A DNA stretch of 64,000 nt, taken from positions 3,100,001 to 3,164,000 of the forward strand of contig NZ_CP033926.1 in NCBI RefSeq assembly GCF_003815775.1, written 5' to 3'. Position 1 is the stretch's first letter; each line of letters starts with the position of its first letter. The position numbers were made by a program, and so were the translations under genes. This stretch comes from Chryseobacterium joostei (GTDB taxonomy: Bacteria; Bacteroidota; Bacteroidia; Flavobacteriales; Weeksellaceae). The notes under the pieces were generated by a model, which did no database searches, had not been told where the DNA came from, and saw only the letters and a program-made list of their open reading frames with translations. Positions 53,300 through 61,686 of the stretch are shown here, in pieces.

Positions 53300-53372
53300 A
53301 GCGAAAAACGGGATTCGAACCCGCGACCCCAACCTTGGCAAGGTTGTGCTCTACCAGCTGAGCTATTTTCGC
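53300..53372 (-). tRNA. tRNA-Gly, anticodon GCC
   Basis: 73 nt. Acceptor GCGAAAA/TTTTCGC, D-arm AGCTCAGCTGGTAGAGC, anticodon stem-loop CAACCTTGCCAAGGTTG giving GCC, T-arm GCGGGTTCGAACCCG. CCA not encoded. Confidence 0.96.
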
Positions 53373-53376
53373 ATAG

Positions 53377-53458
53377 TGCGGATGAAGGGACTCGAACCCC
53401 CACGCCTCACGGCACCAGATCCTAAGTCTGGCATGGCTACCAATTACACCACATCCGC
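53377..53458 (-). tRNA. tRNA-Leu, anticodon UAG (copy 1)
   Basis: 82 nt, almost identical to the copy at 52994. First tRNA of the array, 51 bp after a strong promoter. Confidence 0.95.
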
Positions 53459-53509
53459 TGGTTTTTTTATATTGTAAGTTTTAAAGAGCTTGCTTCGTTT
53501 TTGTGAGTG

Positions 53510-53539
53510 CAAATATAGGACAATTTCCTTTACCTCCAA
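53510..53539 (-). promoter_or_regulatory. Promoter of the tRNA Leu-Gly-Leu operon
   Basis: On the minus strand TTG (53539-53537), 19-bp spacer, TATATTTG (53517-53510): full Bacteroidota consensus. Confidence 0.75.
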
Positions 53540-53637
53540 ACTTTTTCGGAAAAAAAATTAAAATTTCTACATTTTTCACCTATGGCACCTAATATTACAT
53601 TTCATTTTCTTACTTTTACAACGTTAATAATTACAAT

Positions 53638-54015
53638 ATGGAATTACAAGGAACGGTAAAGAAACTTTCTGAAACTCAAACATTTGCAAGCGGGTTTCAA
53701 AAAAGAGAATTGGTTATTTTAACTCAGGAACAGTATCCACAGCCGATAAACATAGAATTTTTGTCTGATAAGATCAGTTTATTAGATAACCTTAGAGAAG
53801 GTGAAAATGTAAAGATAGGAATCAACATCAGAGGAAGAGAATGGGTTTCTCCACAAGGTGAAACTAAGTACTTCAATTCTATTACAGGGTGGAGAGTAGA
53901 GAAAGTTTTAGACAATGGATCTGAGCCTACACAGGCAATGCCTCAGCAGTCAGCTTCTCCTGTTTCTAATGAGAATCCGTTTGCCGGAGATGATGACGAC
54001 GATTTACCTTTTTAA
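53638..54015 (+). CDS. DUF3127 protein with SSB-like acidic C terminus
   Basis: 125 residues. Residues 1-95 form the DUF3127 domain, probably an OB-like fold (MELQGTVKKLSETQTFASGFQKRELVI, 'GREWVSPQGETKYFNSITGWRVE'). The end is NPFAGDDDDDLPF, very like the acidic D-D-D-I-P-F tip by which single-strand DNA-binding proteins recruit repair enzymes. This suggests a DNA- or nucleic-acid-related role, which is not proven for the family. A weak TACTTTTA box lies 20 bp before the start. Confidence 0.85.
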   Translation: MELQGTVKKLSETQTFASGFQKRELVILTQEQYPQPINIEFLSDKISLLDNLREGENVKIGINIRGREWVSPQGETKYFNSITGWRVEKVLDNGSEPTQAMPQQSASPVSNENPFAGDDDDDLPF

Positions 54016-54075
54016 TTAAAGAATAAAGATCAAATATAAATCCTACTTTATTAAGTGGGATTTTTTTGCTAAAAG

Positions 54076-54729
54076 ATGGTCCGACTAGACGAAAACGAGA
54101 TTTCATTTCCTGATCCTGAACTGTATGACGGTCATGATGGACTTATTGCCTACGGAGGCGATTTGTCTGTGGAACGCATATGGTTTGCTTATCAATTGGG
54201 GATTTTTCCCTGGTACAATCCAGGAGAAGAAATTCTATGGTGGAGCCCGGATCCAAGATTTATTTTGCTCCCTGACGAGATCAAGGTTTCAAAATCGATG
54301 AGAAAGATAATGAATAGAAACATTTTCACCTTTTCTGAGAACCAAAATTTCAGGGAAGTGATTAAAAATTGTCAGCAATCTCACCGAAAGGGGCAATCAG
54401 GGACATGGCTTTCTGATGAATTGATGAATTCTTTCATTAAACTTCATGAATATGGATTGGCCAAAAGTATTGAAGTGTGGCAGGATGGTGAATTGGTTGG
54501 TGGATTTTATGGTTTACAAATCGGAAATGTATTCTGTGGAGAAAGCATGTTTGCAAAGGTAAGCAATGCTTCAAAGGCAGGATTTATTCATTTTGTGGAA
54601 AGCAACAAAGATCAGATTGAATTAATTGACTGCCAGTCTCATACTGAGCACTTGGAAAGCTTGGGTGCTAAAATGATTCCTAAAAAAGAATTTTTAAAAA
54701 TCCTACACGAAAACAATGAACGCAGATAA
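54076..54729 (+). CDS. aat: Leucyl/phenylalanyl-tRNA--protein transferase
   Basis: 217 residues. Family blocks: FPDPELYDGHDGLIAYGGDLSVERI, 'YQLGIFPWYNPGEEILWWSPDPRFIL', 'GLAKSIEVWQDGELVGGFYGLQIGNVFCGESMF'. It adds Leu or Phe from tRNA to N-terminal Arg or Lys, marking proteins for ClpS-ClpAP. Overlaps the EamA gene by 14 bp. Confidence 0.95.
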   Translation: MVRLDENEISFPDPELYDGHDGLIAYGGDLSVERIWFAYQLGIFPWYNPGEEILWWSPDPRFILLPDEIKVSKSMRKIMNRNIFTFSENQNFREVIKNCQQSHRKGQSGTWLSDELMNSFIKLHEYGLAKSIEVWQDGELVGGFYGLQIGNVFCGESMFAKVSNASKAGFIHFVESNKDQIELIDCQSHTEHLESLGAKMIPKKEFLKILHENNERR

Positions 54730-55594
54730 AGAAAAATGGCTTCTTCTGGTTATCCTTAGTATTATCTGGGGATCTTCTTTTATCTTAATCAAAAAATCGC
54801 TGGAACATTTTAATCCGTTTCAGGTAGGATCATTAAGGGTTCTTATTGCCGGCATCATCTTGCTTCCTATAGCTATTGCCAATTATAAGCTTTTTCCGAA
54901 AAAACATTTAAAGTGGCTTATTTTAGCTGCATTTACTGGGAATTTCATCCCAATGTTCCTGTTTCCTATCGCTGAAACGGAGATAAGTAGCAGCATTGCA
55001 GGGATTATCAACTCTATGATGCCCATTTTTGTAATTATCGTTGGGGCATTGGTTTGGAAGTTTGAAACTACTAAGAAACAAATTGTGGGAACATTAATAA
55101 GTTTCACGGGGGTTTGTATTCTCGCCTTTGGGGGTGGTGACAGTGGAGAACTTAAGATAATACCGATTTTACTTCTCTTATTGGCAACTTTATGCTATGC
55201 CCTAAGTACCACAACGGTAAAATCCAAACTTATGGAAGTCTCTTCCACGGTTTTATCTGCATTTGTATTTTCATTTGTTTTGTTTTTCCCATCTATTATA
55301 GCCCTTACCAGCACGGGATTCTTTTCTGAATTTACTTTCTCAAGAGATAATTTGATAGGATTAATGTTTGTGAGCTTATTGTCTGTATTCGGAACAGGAC
55401 TCGCTATGATGATGAATTACCGTTTATTGAAAGTTTCTACACCTCTTTTTGCCTCTACGGTCACTTTGGTTATGCCAATTGTTGCAATTATCTGGGGAAT
55501 TATTGATGGTGAAAAGCTAACCTATATACAATTTATAGGTGCCGGTATCATCATTGCTGGATTAATATTTTTAAGGACTAATCAAAAAAAATAG
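54716..55594 (+). CDS. EamA (DMT superfamily) transporter
   Basis: 292 residues, ten membrane helices in two EamA repeats; opening 'LVILSIIWGSSFILIKKSL' and second-half 'STPLFASTVTLVMPIVAIIWGIIDGE'. Likely exports or imports a small metabolite; the substrate is unknown. Translationally coupled to aat by overlap. Confidence 0.9.
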   Translation: MNADKEKWLLLVILSIIWGSSFILIKKSLEHFNPFQVGSLRVLIAGIILLPIAIANYKLFPKKHLKWLILAAFTGNFIPMFLFPIAETEISSSIAGIINSMMPIFVIIVGALVWKFETTKKQIVGTLISFTGVCILAFGGGDSGELKIIPILLLLLATLCYALSTTTVKSKLMEVSSTVLSAFVFSFVLFFPSIIALTSTGFFSEFTFSRDNLIGLMFVSLLSVFGTGLAMMMNYRLLKVSTPLFASTVTLVMPIVAIIWGIIDGEKLTYIQFIGAGIIIAGLIFLRTNQKK

Positions 55595-55620
55595 AATTAT
55601 ATCAAATATCATTTTCAATA

Positions 55621-55652
55621 AAAAAAACCTGCATTTCTGCAGGTTTTTTTTA
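55621..55652. terminator. Bidirectional terminator
   Basis: AAAAAAACCTGCA / TGCAGGTTTTTTT with loop TTTC; ends the EamA transcript (plus) and the TPR transcript (minus). Confidence 0.88.
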
Positions 55653-55668
55653 TTATTTTAGATTAAAT

Positions 55669-57051
55669 CTAGTTCTTTTTCTTCACTTTGGCTGTCTTAA
55701 CCTTTTTCACCTCATCCTTGATGAACGGATATTTTTTCTGCATATCCTTAGCAAGAGAAGGGTCAAGCTCCAAAGCTTTCTGAAGAGATTCTACTCCTTT
55801 ATCCTGTTGCTTTAGGTTGAAAAAACAGTTGCTTAACTGATAAAACAATTCCGCTCTGTGATGGCTCTTTACTGCAGCATTCAAAACTGTTACGGCTTCT
55901 TCATATTCACCCACAAGCATCAATACTTCAGAATAGGCATACCAGTTATAAAACCTTGACGGCTCCGCACTGACCAATTTTTTAAGACAGGAAAGGCTTT
56001 CTTCAAATTTTCCTGAATCAATGAATAAAAATGCCAATCTTTTTTGATAATCAAGGTTGTCTTCATTCAATTGGGTGGCTTCTTTAGCAAAATGTAGCGC
56101 CTCTGTCATCCCACCCATTTCTTCATACAGGTATGATTGCTCCATCATCGCAAGGTAAAACTGTGGGTCTTCTCTTAACGATTTCTGGAAAGCATTTAAG
56201 GCTACAATAGGTTGCTTTAGTGCTTTATTACATAATCCAATCTTATAAAAAGTAAATGCCTTGGTATATTCAAGTTCAAGCATTTCTTCATAAGTTTCGA
56301 TTGCTTTTTGATACTGTCCCAGGGCTTCATAACAAGCTGCTTTATTGGCATAAACTCCTACAGAATTTGAATTGATGGCTATTAAATAGTCATATCCTCT
56401 TATTGATTCTTCGTAGTTTTTTCTATTGAAATAGAACTGCCCATATTCAAACCATGCAATCTCGGAATAAGGGAAATCATCTAAATATTCATTAAGAAAG
56501 GCAATAGCCTCCTCACTCTTGTTCAGGTCACTGAAGCACACCATGGAATTTTCAAGGGCATATTCGTCGGAAGGATCTTCCTTCAATGCTTTTCTATAGT
56601 GCTTAAGAGCGTTAAAGGGATCTCCAAGATTCACATATTCATCCGCAATAAAGTTGTGAAGAAAATTTTCTTCTTCTTCTAAGGTCAAAGCTTTCTTGCA
56701 GATTTCAATGGATTTTCTGGGATTTCCCAGGTTCGAATAATACTTGGCGTAGCATACCAAAAAGTCTGTATTCTCCATAGAAGAACCTTTTAACTCGTTG
56801 ATAAGGTCTTTCGCCGTATTATACTCTTCCCATTCCAAAAGAATCTCAAGCTTTTTAATCTTGATATCCAATGAATTAGGATGAAGCTTAAGTCCATAAT
56901 TAACAGCCATATCGGCGTAATTAAAATCACCAAGCTCCAAATAATAAACAATGATATCTTCTAACTCTTCTGTATCGAAGTAGAATTCGTCATTGTTTTC
57001 CATCATTTCCTCGAACTTTTTTACAAGTTCATTTCCAAAATACTCTTCCAA
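55669..57051 (-). CDS. Tetratricopeptide repeat protein
   Basis: 460 residues made almost wholly of TPR helices, at least ten units; examples are 'HNFIADEYVNLGDPFNALKHYRKALKEDPSDEYAL' and 'GVYANKAACYEALGQYQKAIETYEEMLELE'. No signal peptide and no other domain; a basic K-rich tail follows. Likely a scaffold for protein contacts. The 200-bp gap upstream has no gene I can support. Confidence 0.9.
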   Translation of the reverse strand: MEEYFGNELVKKFEEMMENNDEFYFDTEELEDIIVYYLELGDFNYADMAVNYGLKLHPNSLDIKIKKLEILLEWEEYNTAKDLINELKGSSMENTDFLVCYAKYYSNLGNPRKSIEICKKALTLEEEENFLHNFIADEYVNLGDPFNALKHYRKALKEDPSDEYALENSMVCFSDLNKSEEAIAFLNEYLDDFPYSEIAWFEYGQFYFNRKNYEESIRGYDYLIAINSNSVGVYANKAACYEALGQYQKAIETYEEMLELEYTKAFTFYKIGLCNKALKQPIVALNAFQKSLREDPQFYLAMMEQSYLYEEMGGMTEALHFAKEATQLNEDNLDYQKRLAFLFIDSGKFEESLSCLKKLVSAEPSRFYNWYAYSEVLMLVGEYEEAVTVLNAAVKSHHRAELFYQLSNCFFNLKQQDKGVESLQKALELDPSLAKDMQKKYPFIKDEVKKVKTAKVKKKN

Positions 57052-57258
57052 TAGTGTCCTCTTTGTCGGCCCGATGCCTGAAGTTACTTACAGACCCCGG
57101 CAAACGTTTAATTAATAATACATCTGAAACTGATATTCAAATATTTATGCAAAGTTGCGATTTTTTTTTGAATTAACCATTTCATAAATTTCTATTATAA
57201 AAATAGTAAAAAAAGAAAACCAATAAAAGGATTGTGGATAAAAAAATGGAAATTGGGG

Positions 57259-58230
57259 TTAAATTCTTACCACAAGCCTTTTTCCGGTTTGTATCTCTGT
57301 ATTCCACGCAGCTTCGATATTTTTAATATCAACCTCTTCTGTTTCTATTTTAATGTTTCCCTCTATGGCCGCCTGAAACATTTCCGGGATGATTTCTGAA
57401 AATAAAAGGGCAGATTCTTCTTTGGTCCAGCTTCCCAACCCTGATCCTGAAATTTGAATATCGGTTCCTCTAAGGATTTGTGAAGACAATTGAATGGTAT
57501 CTCCGCTCATTCCTCCTATCGTAACCAGCTTTGTCTTATGAGAAAATGTTCCATCACCTTTAAATGCAGATAAAATAATCTCCACAGAATGTCCCCAGAT
57601 ATAATCCAGCACAATGTCTATAGGTGTTTCATTGTGAATCTTTTTTATTTTTTCTTTAAAGTCTTCATCACTTAGCTGCAGGGATATAGCCTCATCAGCT
57701 CCCAATTCCTGAAGTTCCTTCAGGGATTTTTCATTTCTTCCGGTAGCAATAATTTTTTTAGCACCATAAAGTTTTGCAATCTGCACGGCTATTCTACCAG
57801 TAATTCCTGTTGCTCCGTTTACTAATACAACATCTCCGGGTTGTATTCTTGCCTTGAACTTTAGAGCCATTGCAGATCCCATAACGGCGTTTGGCAATGC
57901 TGCAGCTGTAGAAAAGTCTAATTCTTCAGGAATTTCAACCATCATTTTCTTATCTGCAACCGCTTTCTCTGCAACGGTTCCTTTTTTACTAAAAAAATAA
58001 ACTTTTGAACCATTTTCCAAGTATCCCACTCCATCAGACCCTACAATAGTTGGTTGATGTGTTTTATTTTCGGCAGAGTAATGCTTTCCACCGGCTCTTG
58101 CCTTATCAAGGTTTTTGATGGATGCTGCCTTTACGGATACCAGAACTTCATTCTCCTGTATTCCCTTCGGTTCCGCAAAATCTGCATATTGGGGGATTTG
58201 TCCTTTTTCAAATACGACTGCTGCTTTCAT
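57259..58230 (-). CDS. Quinone oxidoreductase-like medium-chain dehydrogenase
   Basis: 323 residues. MDR fold: GroES-like N-terminal part ('EVLVSVKAASIKNLDKARAGG'), then a Rossmann domain with VLVNGATGITGRIAVQIAKLYGAKKIIATGRNEKSL, typical of NADPH binding. Zinc ligands of alcohol dehydrogenases are absent, so it belongs with the quinone oxidoreductase/enoyl reductase branch. Substrate unknown. A Crp/Fnr regulator gene lies 139 bp downstream-upstream on the same strand. Confidence 0.85.
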   Translation of the reverse strand: MKAAVVFEKGQIPQYADFAEPKGIQENEVLVSVKAASIKNLDKARAGGKHYSAENKTHQPTIVGSDGVGYLENGSKVYFFSKKGTVAEKAVADKKMMVEIPEELDFSTAAALPNAVMGSAMALKFKARIQPGDVVLVNGATGITGRIAVQIAKLYGAKKIIATGRNEKSLKELQELGADEAISLQLSDEDFKEKIKKIHNETPIDIVLDYIWGHSVEIILSAFKGDGTFSHKTKLVTIGGMSGDTIQLSSQILRGTDIQISGSGLGSWTKEESALLFSEIIPEMFQAAIEGNIKIETEEVDIKNIEAAWNTEIQTGKRLVVRI

Positions 58231-58369
58231 TATCTTAATTTTTATGCAAAATTATTTCCGGAAAGACCTGAAAAGCGATAACATTTGTTATCAGTTTTAA
58301 AAGCAATACGAAAGTCGGAACTTATCAAGCCCTATCAATAGACGTAATAAATTCTTTGTATGCCTTGTA

Positions 58370-58951
58370 TTATAAAAGGTTTTCTTTCAGAATTTTGCTT
58401 TTTATTCTGCTTAGATGTACCGTTGTAATCCCAAGATAGGAAGCAATATAATGCTGGGGAACCCTTTTGATGATTTCGGGTTTTGCTTTAACGAGATTAA
58501 GATATCGCTGCAGTGGAGTATCCTTGATGAATGAAAAGAAATGCTTCATATAATCGAATATCCTTTCAAAAAGAGCATCCATGAATAGGGTTCTAAGTTC
58601 CGGATTATCATAAACCTCTTCCAGAAAGGCCTCTACATCGGGCTTCTTGATTTTATACAGAATACAGGGTTCTATTGTTTCAAAGGAAACCATGCTGGGA
58701 AGACCCTTTTTAAAGCTTTCCAAAGAAGAAAACATAGTGTTTTCCAGAAAGAACTGAAATGTCACATCCTTACCATCATTATTATACCAGGCTCTTATGA
58801 TTCCTTTCTCTATATAAAAAGCATTATATGAAACCTCTCCCTCGTGTAAAAGCAGGGTTTTAGCAGGAACTTCCATTCTTTCAAAACTTCCTAAAAACTT
58901 TCTCCATTTTTCCTTTGGGAAAGGGGACTTGTTCTTGATGTGCTCAAACAT
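58370..58951 (-). CDS. Crp/Fnr family transcriptional regulator
   Basis: 193 residues. N-terminal cyclic-nucleotide-binding-like jelly roll (VPAKTLLLHEGEVSYNAFYIEKGIIRAWYNNDGKD) and a short C-terminal HTH (YIASYLGITTVHLSRIKSKIL). The ligand-binding residues of CRP are not conserved, as in many Bacteroidota paralogues. It may control the adjacent oxidoreductase, which lies downstream in the same direction. Confidence 0.88.
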   Translation of the reverse strand: MFEHIKNKSPFPKEKWRKFLGSFERMEVPAKTLLLHEGEVSYNAFYIEKGIIRAWYNNDGKDVTFQFFLENTMFSSLESFKKGLPSMVSFETIEPCILYKIKKPDVEAFLEEVYDNPELRTLFMDALFERIFDYMKHFFSFIKDTPLQRYLNLVKAKPEIIKRVPQHYIASYLGITTVHLSRIKSKILKENLL

Positions 58952-58957
58952 TTTGGT

Positions 58958-58993
58958 ATAAAAAAAGAACGGAGCTTTATGGGTTCCGTTCTT
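58958..58993 (-). terminator. Terminator after glmM
   Basis: AAGAACGGA / TCCGTTCTT stem followed by TTTTT on the minus strand, 10 bp after the glmM stop. Confidence 0.8.
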
Positions 58994-59002
58994 ATGATTT
59001 AT

Positions 59003-60385
59003 TTAAATTAAACTTTTAATCTTGGCAATGATATCGTCTCCTAATTTATCAGCCTCTTCCTGAGATTTAGCTTCTGTATAAATTCTGATGATTGGCTCTG
59101 TATTGGATTTTCTAAGGTGAACCCAATTGTTTTCAAAGTCTATTTTAACACCATCTACAGTAGAAACCTCTTCATTTTGGTATTCCTGTTCCATTTTGCT
59201 TAAAATAGCATCTACATCAATTTCCGGTGTCAGTTCTATTTTCTTTTTACCCATGAAATAGCTTGGATATCCTGCTCTTAGTTCAGAAACTGTTTTATTT
59301 TCCTTAGCTAAATGAGTTAAGAATAGGGCTACACCTACTAAAGAGTCTCTTCCGTAGTGTAATTCCGGATAAATAATACCTCCGTTGCCTTCACCTCCAA
59401 TTACTGCATTTTTCTCTTTCATTAGGGTCACTACATTTACTTCTCCTACAGCGCTTGCAAAGTATTCTGAGTTATGTGACTGTGCCACGTCTCTCAAGGC
59501 ACGGCTTGAAGAAAGGTTAGAGACTGCCACTCCGTTTTTATGTTTTAGCAAGTAATCTGCAACTGCGACCAATGTATATTCTTCTCCGAACATTTCTCCC
59601 TTTTCATCAATTAGGGCCAATCTGTCTACATCCGGGTCTACAACTATTCCAAGGTCTGCATTTTCTTTTTTAACCAATTCACAGATGTCTCCCAAATGTT
59701 CTTTTAAAGGCTCTGGGTTGTGAGGGAAGTGACCTGTTGGTTCACAGTATAATTTAATGGTCTCACAGCCTAATTTATCCAATAGCATTGGAATTGCAAT
59801 ACCTCCTGTAGAGTTTACAGCATCCAGTACTACCTTGAAGTTTTTTGCTTTAATGGCTTCAACATCTACCATTGGCAAATCAAGAATCTGCTGAATATGG
59901 ATATCAAAGGCATCTTCTCTTGTTTCGTACTTCCCAAGGTTGTCTACCTCTGCATAATTGAAGTCTTCGCTTTCTGCAAGAGCAAGAACATCAGCTCCGT
60001 TTTCCCCACTGATGAATTCTCCTTTTTCGTTTAAAAGCTTAAGGGCATTCCATTGTTTTGGGTTGTGAGATGCTGTAAGGATAATTCCTCCGTCAGCATT
60101 CAATTCAGGTACCATTATCTCAACGGTTGGTGTTGTAGAAAGGCCTAAATCTATCACGTTAATTCCTAATCCCTGCAATGTTGCAGTAACCAGGGAAGAA
60201 ACCATTTGACCAGAGATTCTTGCATCTCTTCCTATGATAAGAGTGAGGTCTTTTTTATTTTTATTGTTCTGAAGCCAGGTTCCGAATGCGGATGCAAATT
60301 TTACCACATCCAGCGGTGTAAGATTATCATTAACTCTTCCGCCAATGGTTCCGCGAATTCCTGAAATAGATTTTATTAACGACAT
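59003..60385 (-). CDS. glmM: Phosphoglucosamine mutase GlmM
   Basis: 460 residues. Alpha-D-phosphohexomutase family: catalytic Ser106 in ILTASHNPKQWNALK, metal loop VDPDVDRLAL, sugar loop GEGNGGIIYPEL and phosphate loop 'RKSNTEPIIRIYTEA'. The N terminus SISGIRGTIGG fits GlmM of Bacteroidota, which converts glucosamine-6-phosphate to glucosamine-1-phosphate for peptidoglycan and LPS. A phosphomannomutase role cannot be excluded from sequence alone. Confidence 0.88.
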   Translation of the reverse strand: MSLIKSISGIRGTIGGRVNDNLTPLDVVKFASAFGTWLQNNKNKKDLTLIIGRDARISGQMVSSLVTATLQGLGINVIDLGLSTTPTVEIMVPELNADGGIILTASHNPKQWNALKLLNEKGEFISGENGADVLALAESEDFNYAEVDNLGKYETREDAFDIHIQQILDLPMVDVEAIKAKNFKVVLDAVNSTGGIAIPMLLDKLGCETIKLYCEPTGHFPHNPEPLKEHLGDICELVKKENADLGIVVDPDVDRLALIDEKGEMFGEEYTLVAVADYLLKHKNGVAVSNLSSSRALRDVAQSHNSEYFASAVGEVNVVTLMKEKNAVIGGEGNGGIIYPELHYGRDSLVGVALFLTHLAKENKTVSELRAGYPSYFMGKKKIELTPEIDVDAILSKMEQEYQNEEVSTVDGVKIDFENNWVHLRKSNTEPIIRIYTEAKSQEEADKLGDDIIAKIKSLI

Positions 60386-60455
60386 TATGTTTTTTATTTC
60401 TTATTGTTAGTATTATAATTTGTCCGAAACAAAGATACTTAAAAAGATTTTCAAC

Positions 60456-61467
60456 TTATAAAACAGGAATCTTTTTTTGAATTTTGTCATAGGTGTTCTT
60501 TACCACCCTGGGAGGAGCAAAACGATATCCAATATAGAGTAATCCATACATATTATTGTTTTCTACAGCCTGATTTTTTGTTTGATTATAGGTATAGGCA
60601 CTGAAGTTCATTTTTCCGCCAAATAAAAATCGATCCGTGTTATATCCCACATGAAGCCCCCCCTCCATTCTCAATGTTAAATATTGTGCATTTACTCTTG
60701 AATTATCCTCCTGAGCATCCCGATAGGTTGAAAATTTCCCACCAAGCCCAAGGGCAAGATAGGGCGACATATTTACATTCTTCCCGAGCACCCAATTGTA
60801 GAAGTAGCCGATATTCCCACCAATTTTATACTGTGTTTCTTTAACTTTTTTGTCATCTACCTTATTTCTGAGAACAGTAAGGTCATAATCTAGAAACGGA
60901 ACCCAGCTTCCGGAGCTTTTACTCTGCCATTCCCCCTGGGTATAGATACTTTTTGCCAAAAATTTTTATTAAGAATATAGGATGTAGAGCCTCCAAAACT
61001 CTGTACTCTTAAGTCTGGAAACTGCATATAAGGATCACCCTCTTTCCAACCGGGAAAGAGGTCCTGCATGTTTTCAATATAAAACCCCTTAACGTTTTTA
61101 TAATAAAGAGTCTGAATAAATCTTTTGGGGAATAATCTGAAACTAAAGTCTGTATAGGAACTGTTTCCCTTTAATTCGTTGTCCTTGTTATCTGAAAAAA
61201 ACTTAGGCGCAAACGATGGGTTGCACTTATGATTTTATAGTCAACAGATAAGGAAACCTTTGTTTTATTGTTGATTGTAAATATTTGCTGCTTTTCTTTT
61301 CCCTCCTCTCCCTCTGAGAAAATAAAGCTTTCAATATTGGTATCCAGATTGGCACGAATCATTACCTGATCTGCGTAAGACTTGATATTAGTAGTATCTT
61401 TTTGTGCATTTACCAGAATGGCAAATAAAAAAAATAATAATGCAAGTACTGTTCTTGGAACGCTCAA
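60456..61467 (-). pseudogene. DUF4421 family outer-membrane protein, broken by two one-base deletions
   Basis: TTG start at 61467 with a signal peptide (VLALLFFLFAILVNAQ), frame stops early at 61171. Restoring one A at the 61211-61213 AAA run gives HRFAPKFFSDNKDNELKG and continues in a second frame to about 60965 with 'FRLFPKRFIQTLYYKNVKGFYIEN'. Restoring one A in the 60958-60962 run gives NKNFLAKSIYTQGEWQSKS and the final frame to 60456 with GGKMNFSAYTYNQTK...GYRFAPP. The joined product of about 337 residues is a DUF4421 beta-barrel-like protein. Both lesions are single-base losses in homopolymers, so either true decay or sequencing error. Confidence 0.8.
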
Positions 61468-61533
61468 ACTGAATATTTTAAATTAAAAAAATGAAATTAC
61501 CACATTTTTTTCAATTATCCGTTGAATATTATG

Positions 61534-61686
61534 TTAAGAACAGCCACAGTCTTTATCGCAATTTGTTCTTTTGGAACTGAATTTCTTTGGAGCAAAGTTC
61601 TTTTTAAATACCTTGAATAGGGAGAAACACGCAAAAGCTACAATTAATGCAATAAGTACGTACTGAAAAATTAATGAAGAATCCAT
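61534..61686 (-). CDS. FeoB-associated Cys-rich membrane protein
   Basis: 50 residues from ATG 61686: one membrane helix (about 7-24), a basic segment (KVFKKNFAPKKF), and a C terminus with CDKDCGC. Such proteins sit after feoB in many Bacteroidota and are thought to help Fe(II) transport. Its ATG overlaps the feoB stop (TAATG). Confidence 0.88.
   Translation of the reverse strand: MDSSLIFQYVLIALIVAFACFSLFKVFKKNFAPKKFSSKRTNCDKDCGCS

Noticed and set aside
52791..53403. Several open frames over the tRNA array
   Set aside because: They read through tRNA genes; repeated GTxxLVDTQDLKSC-like strings are translations of tRNA-Leu.
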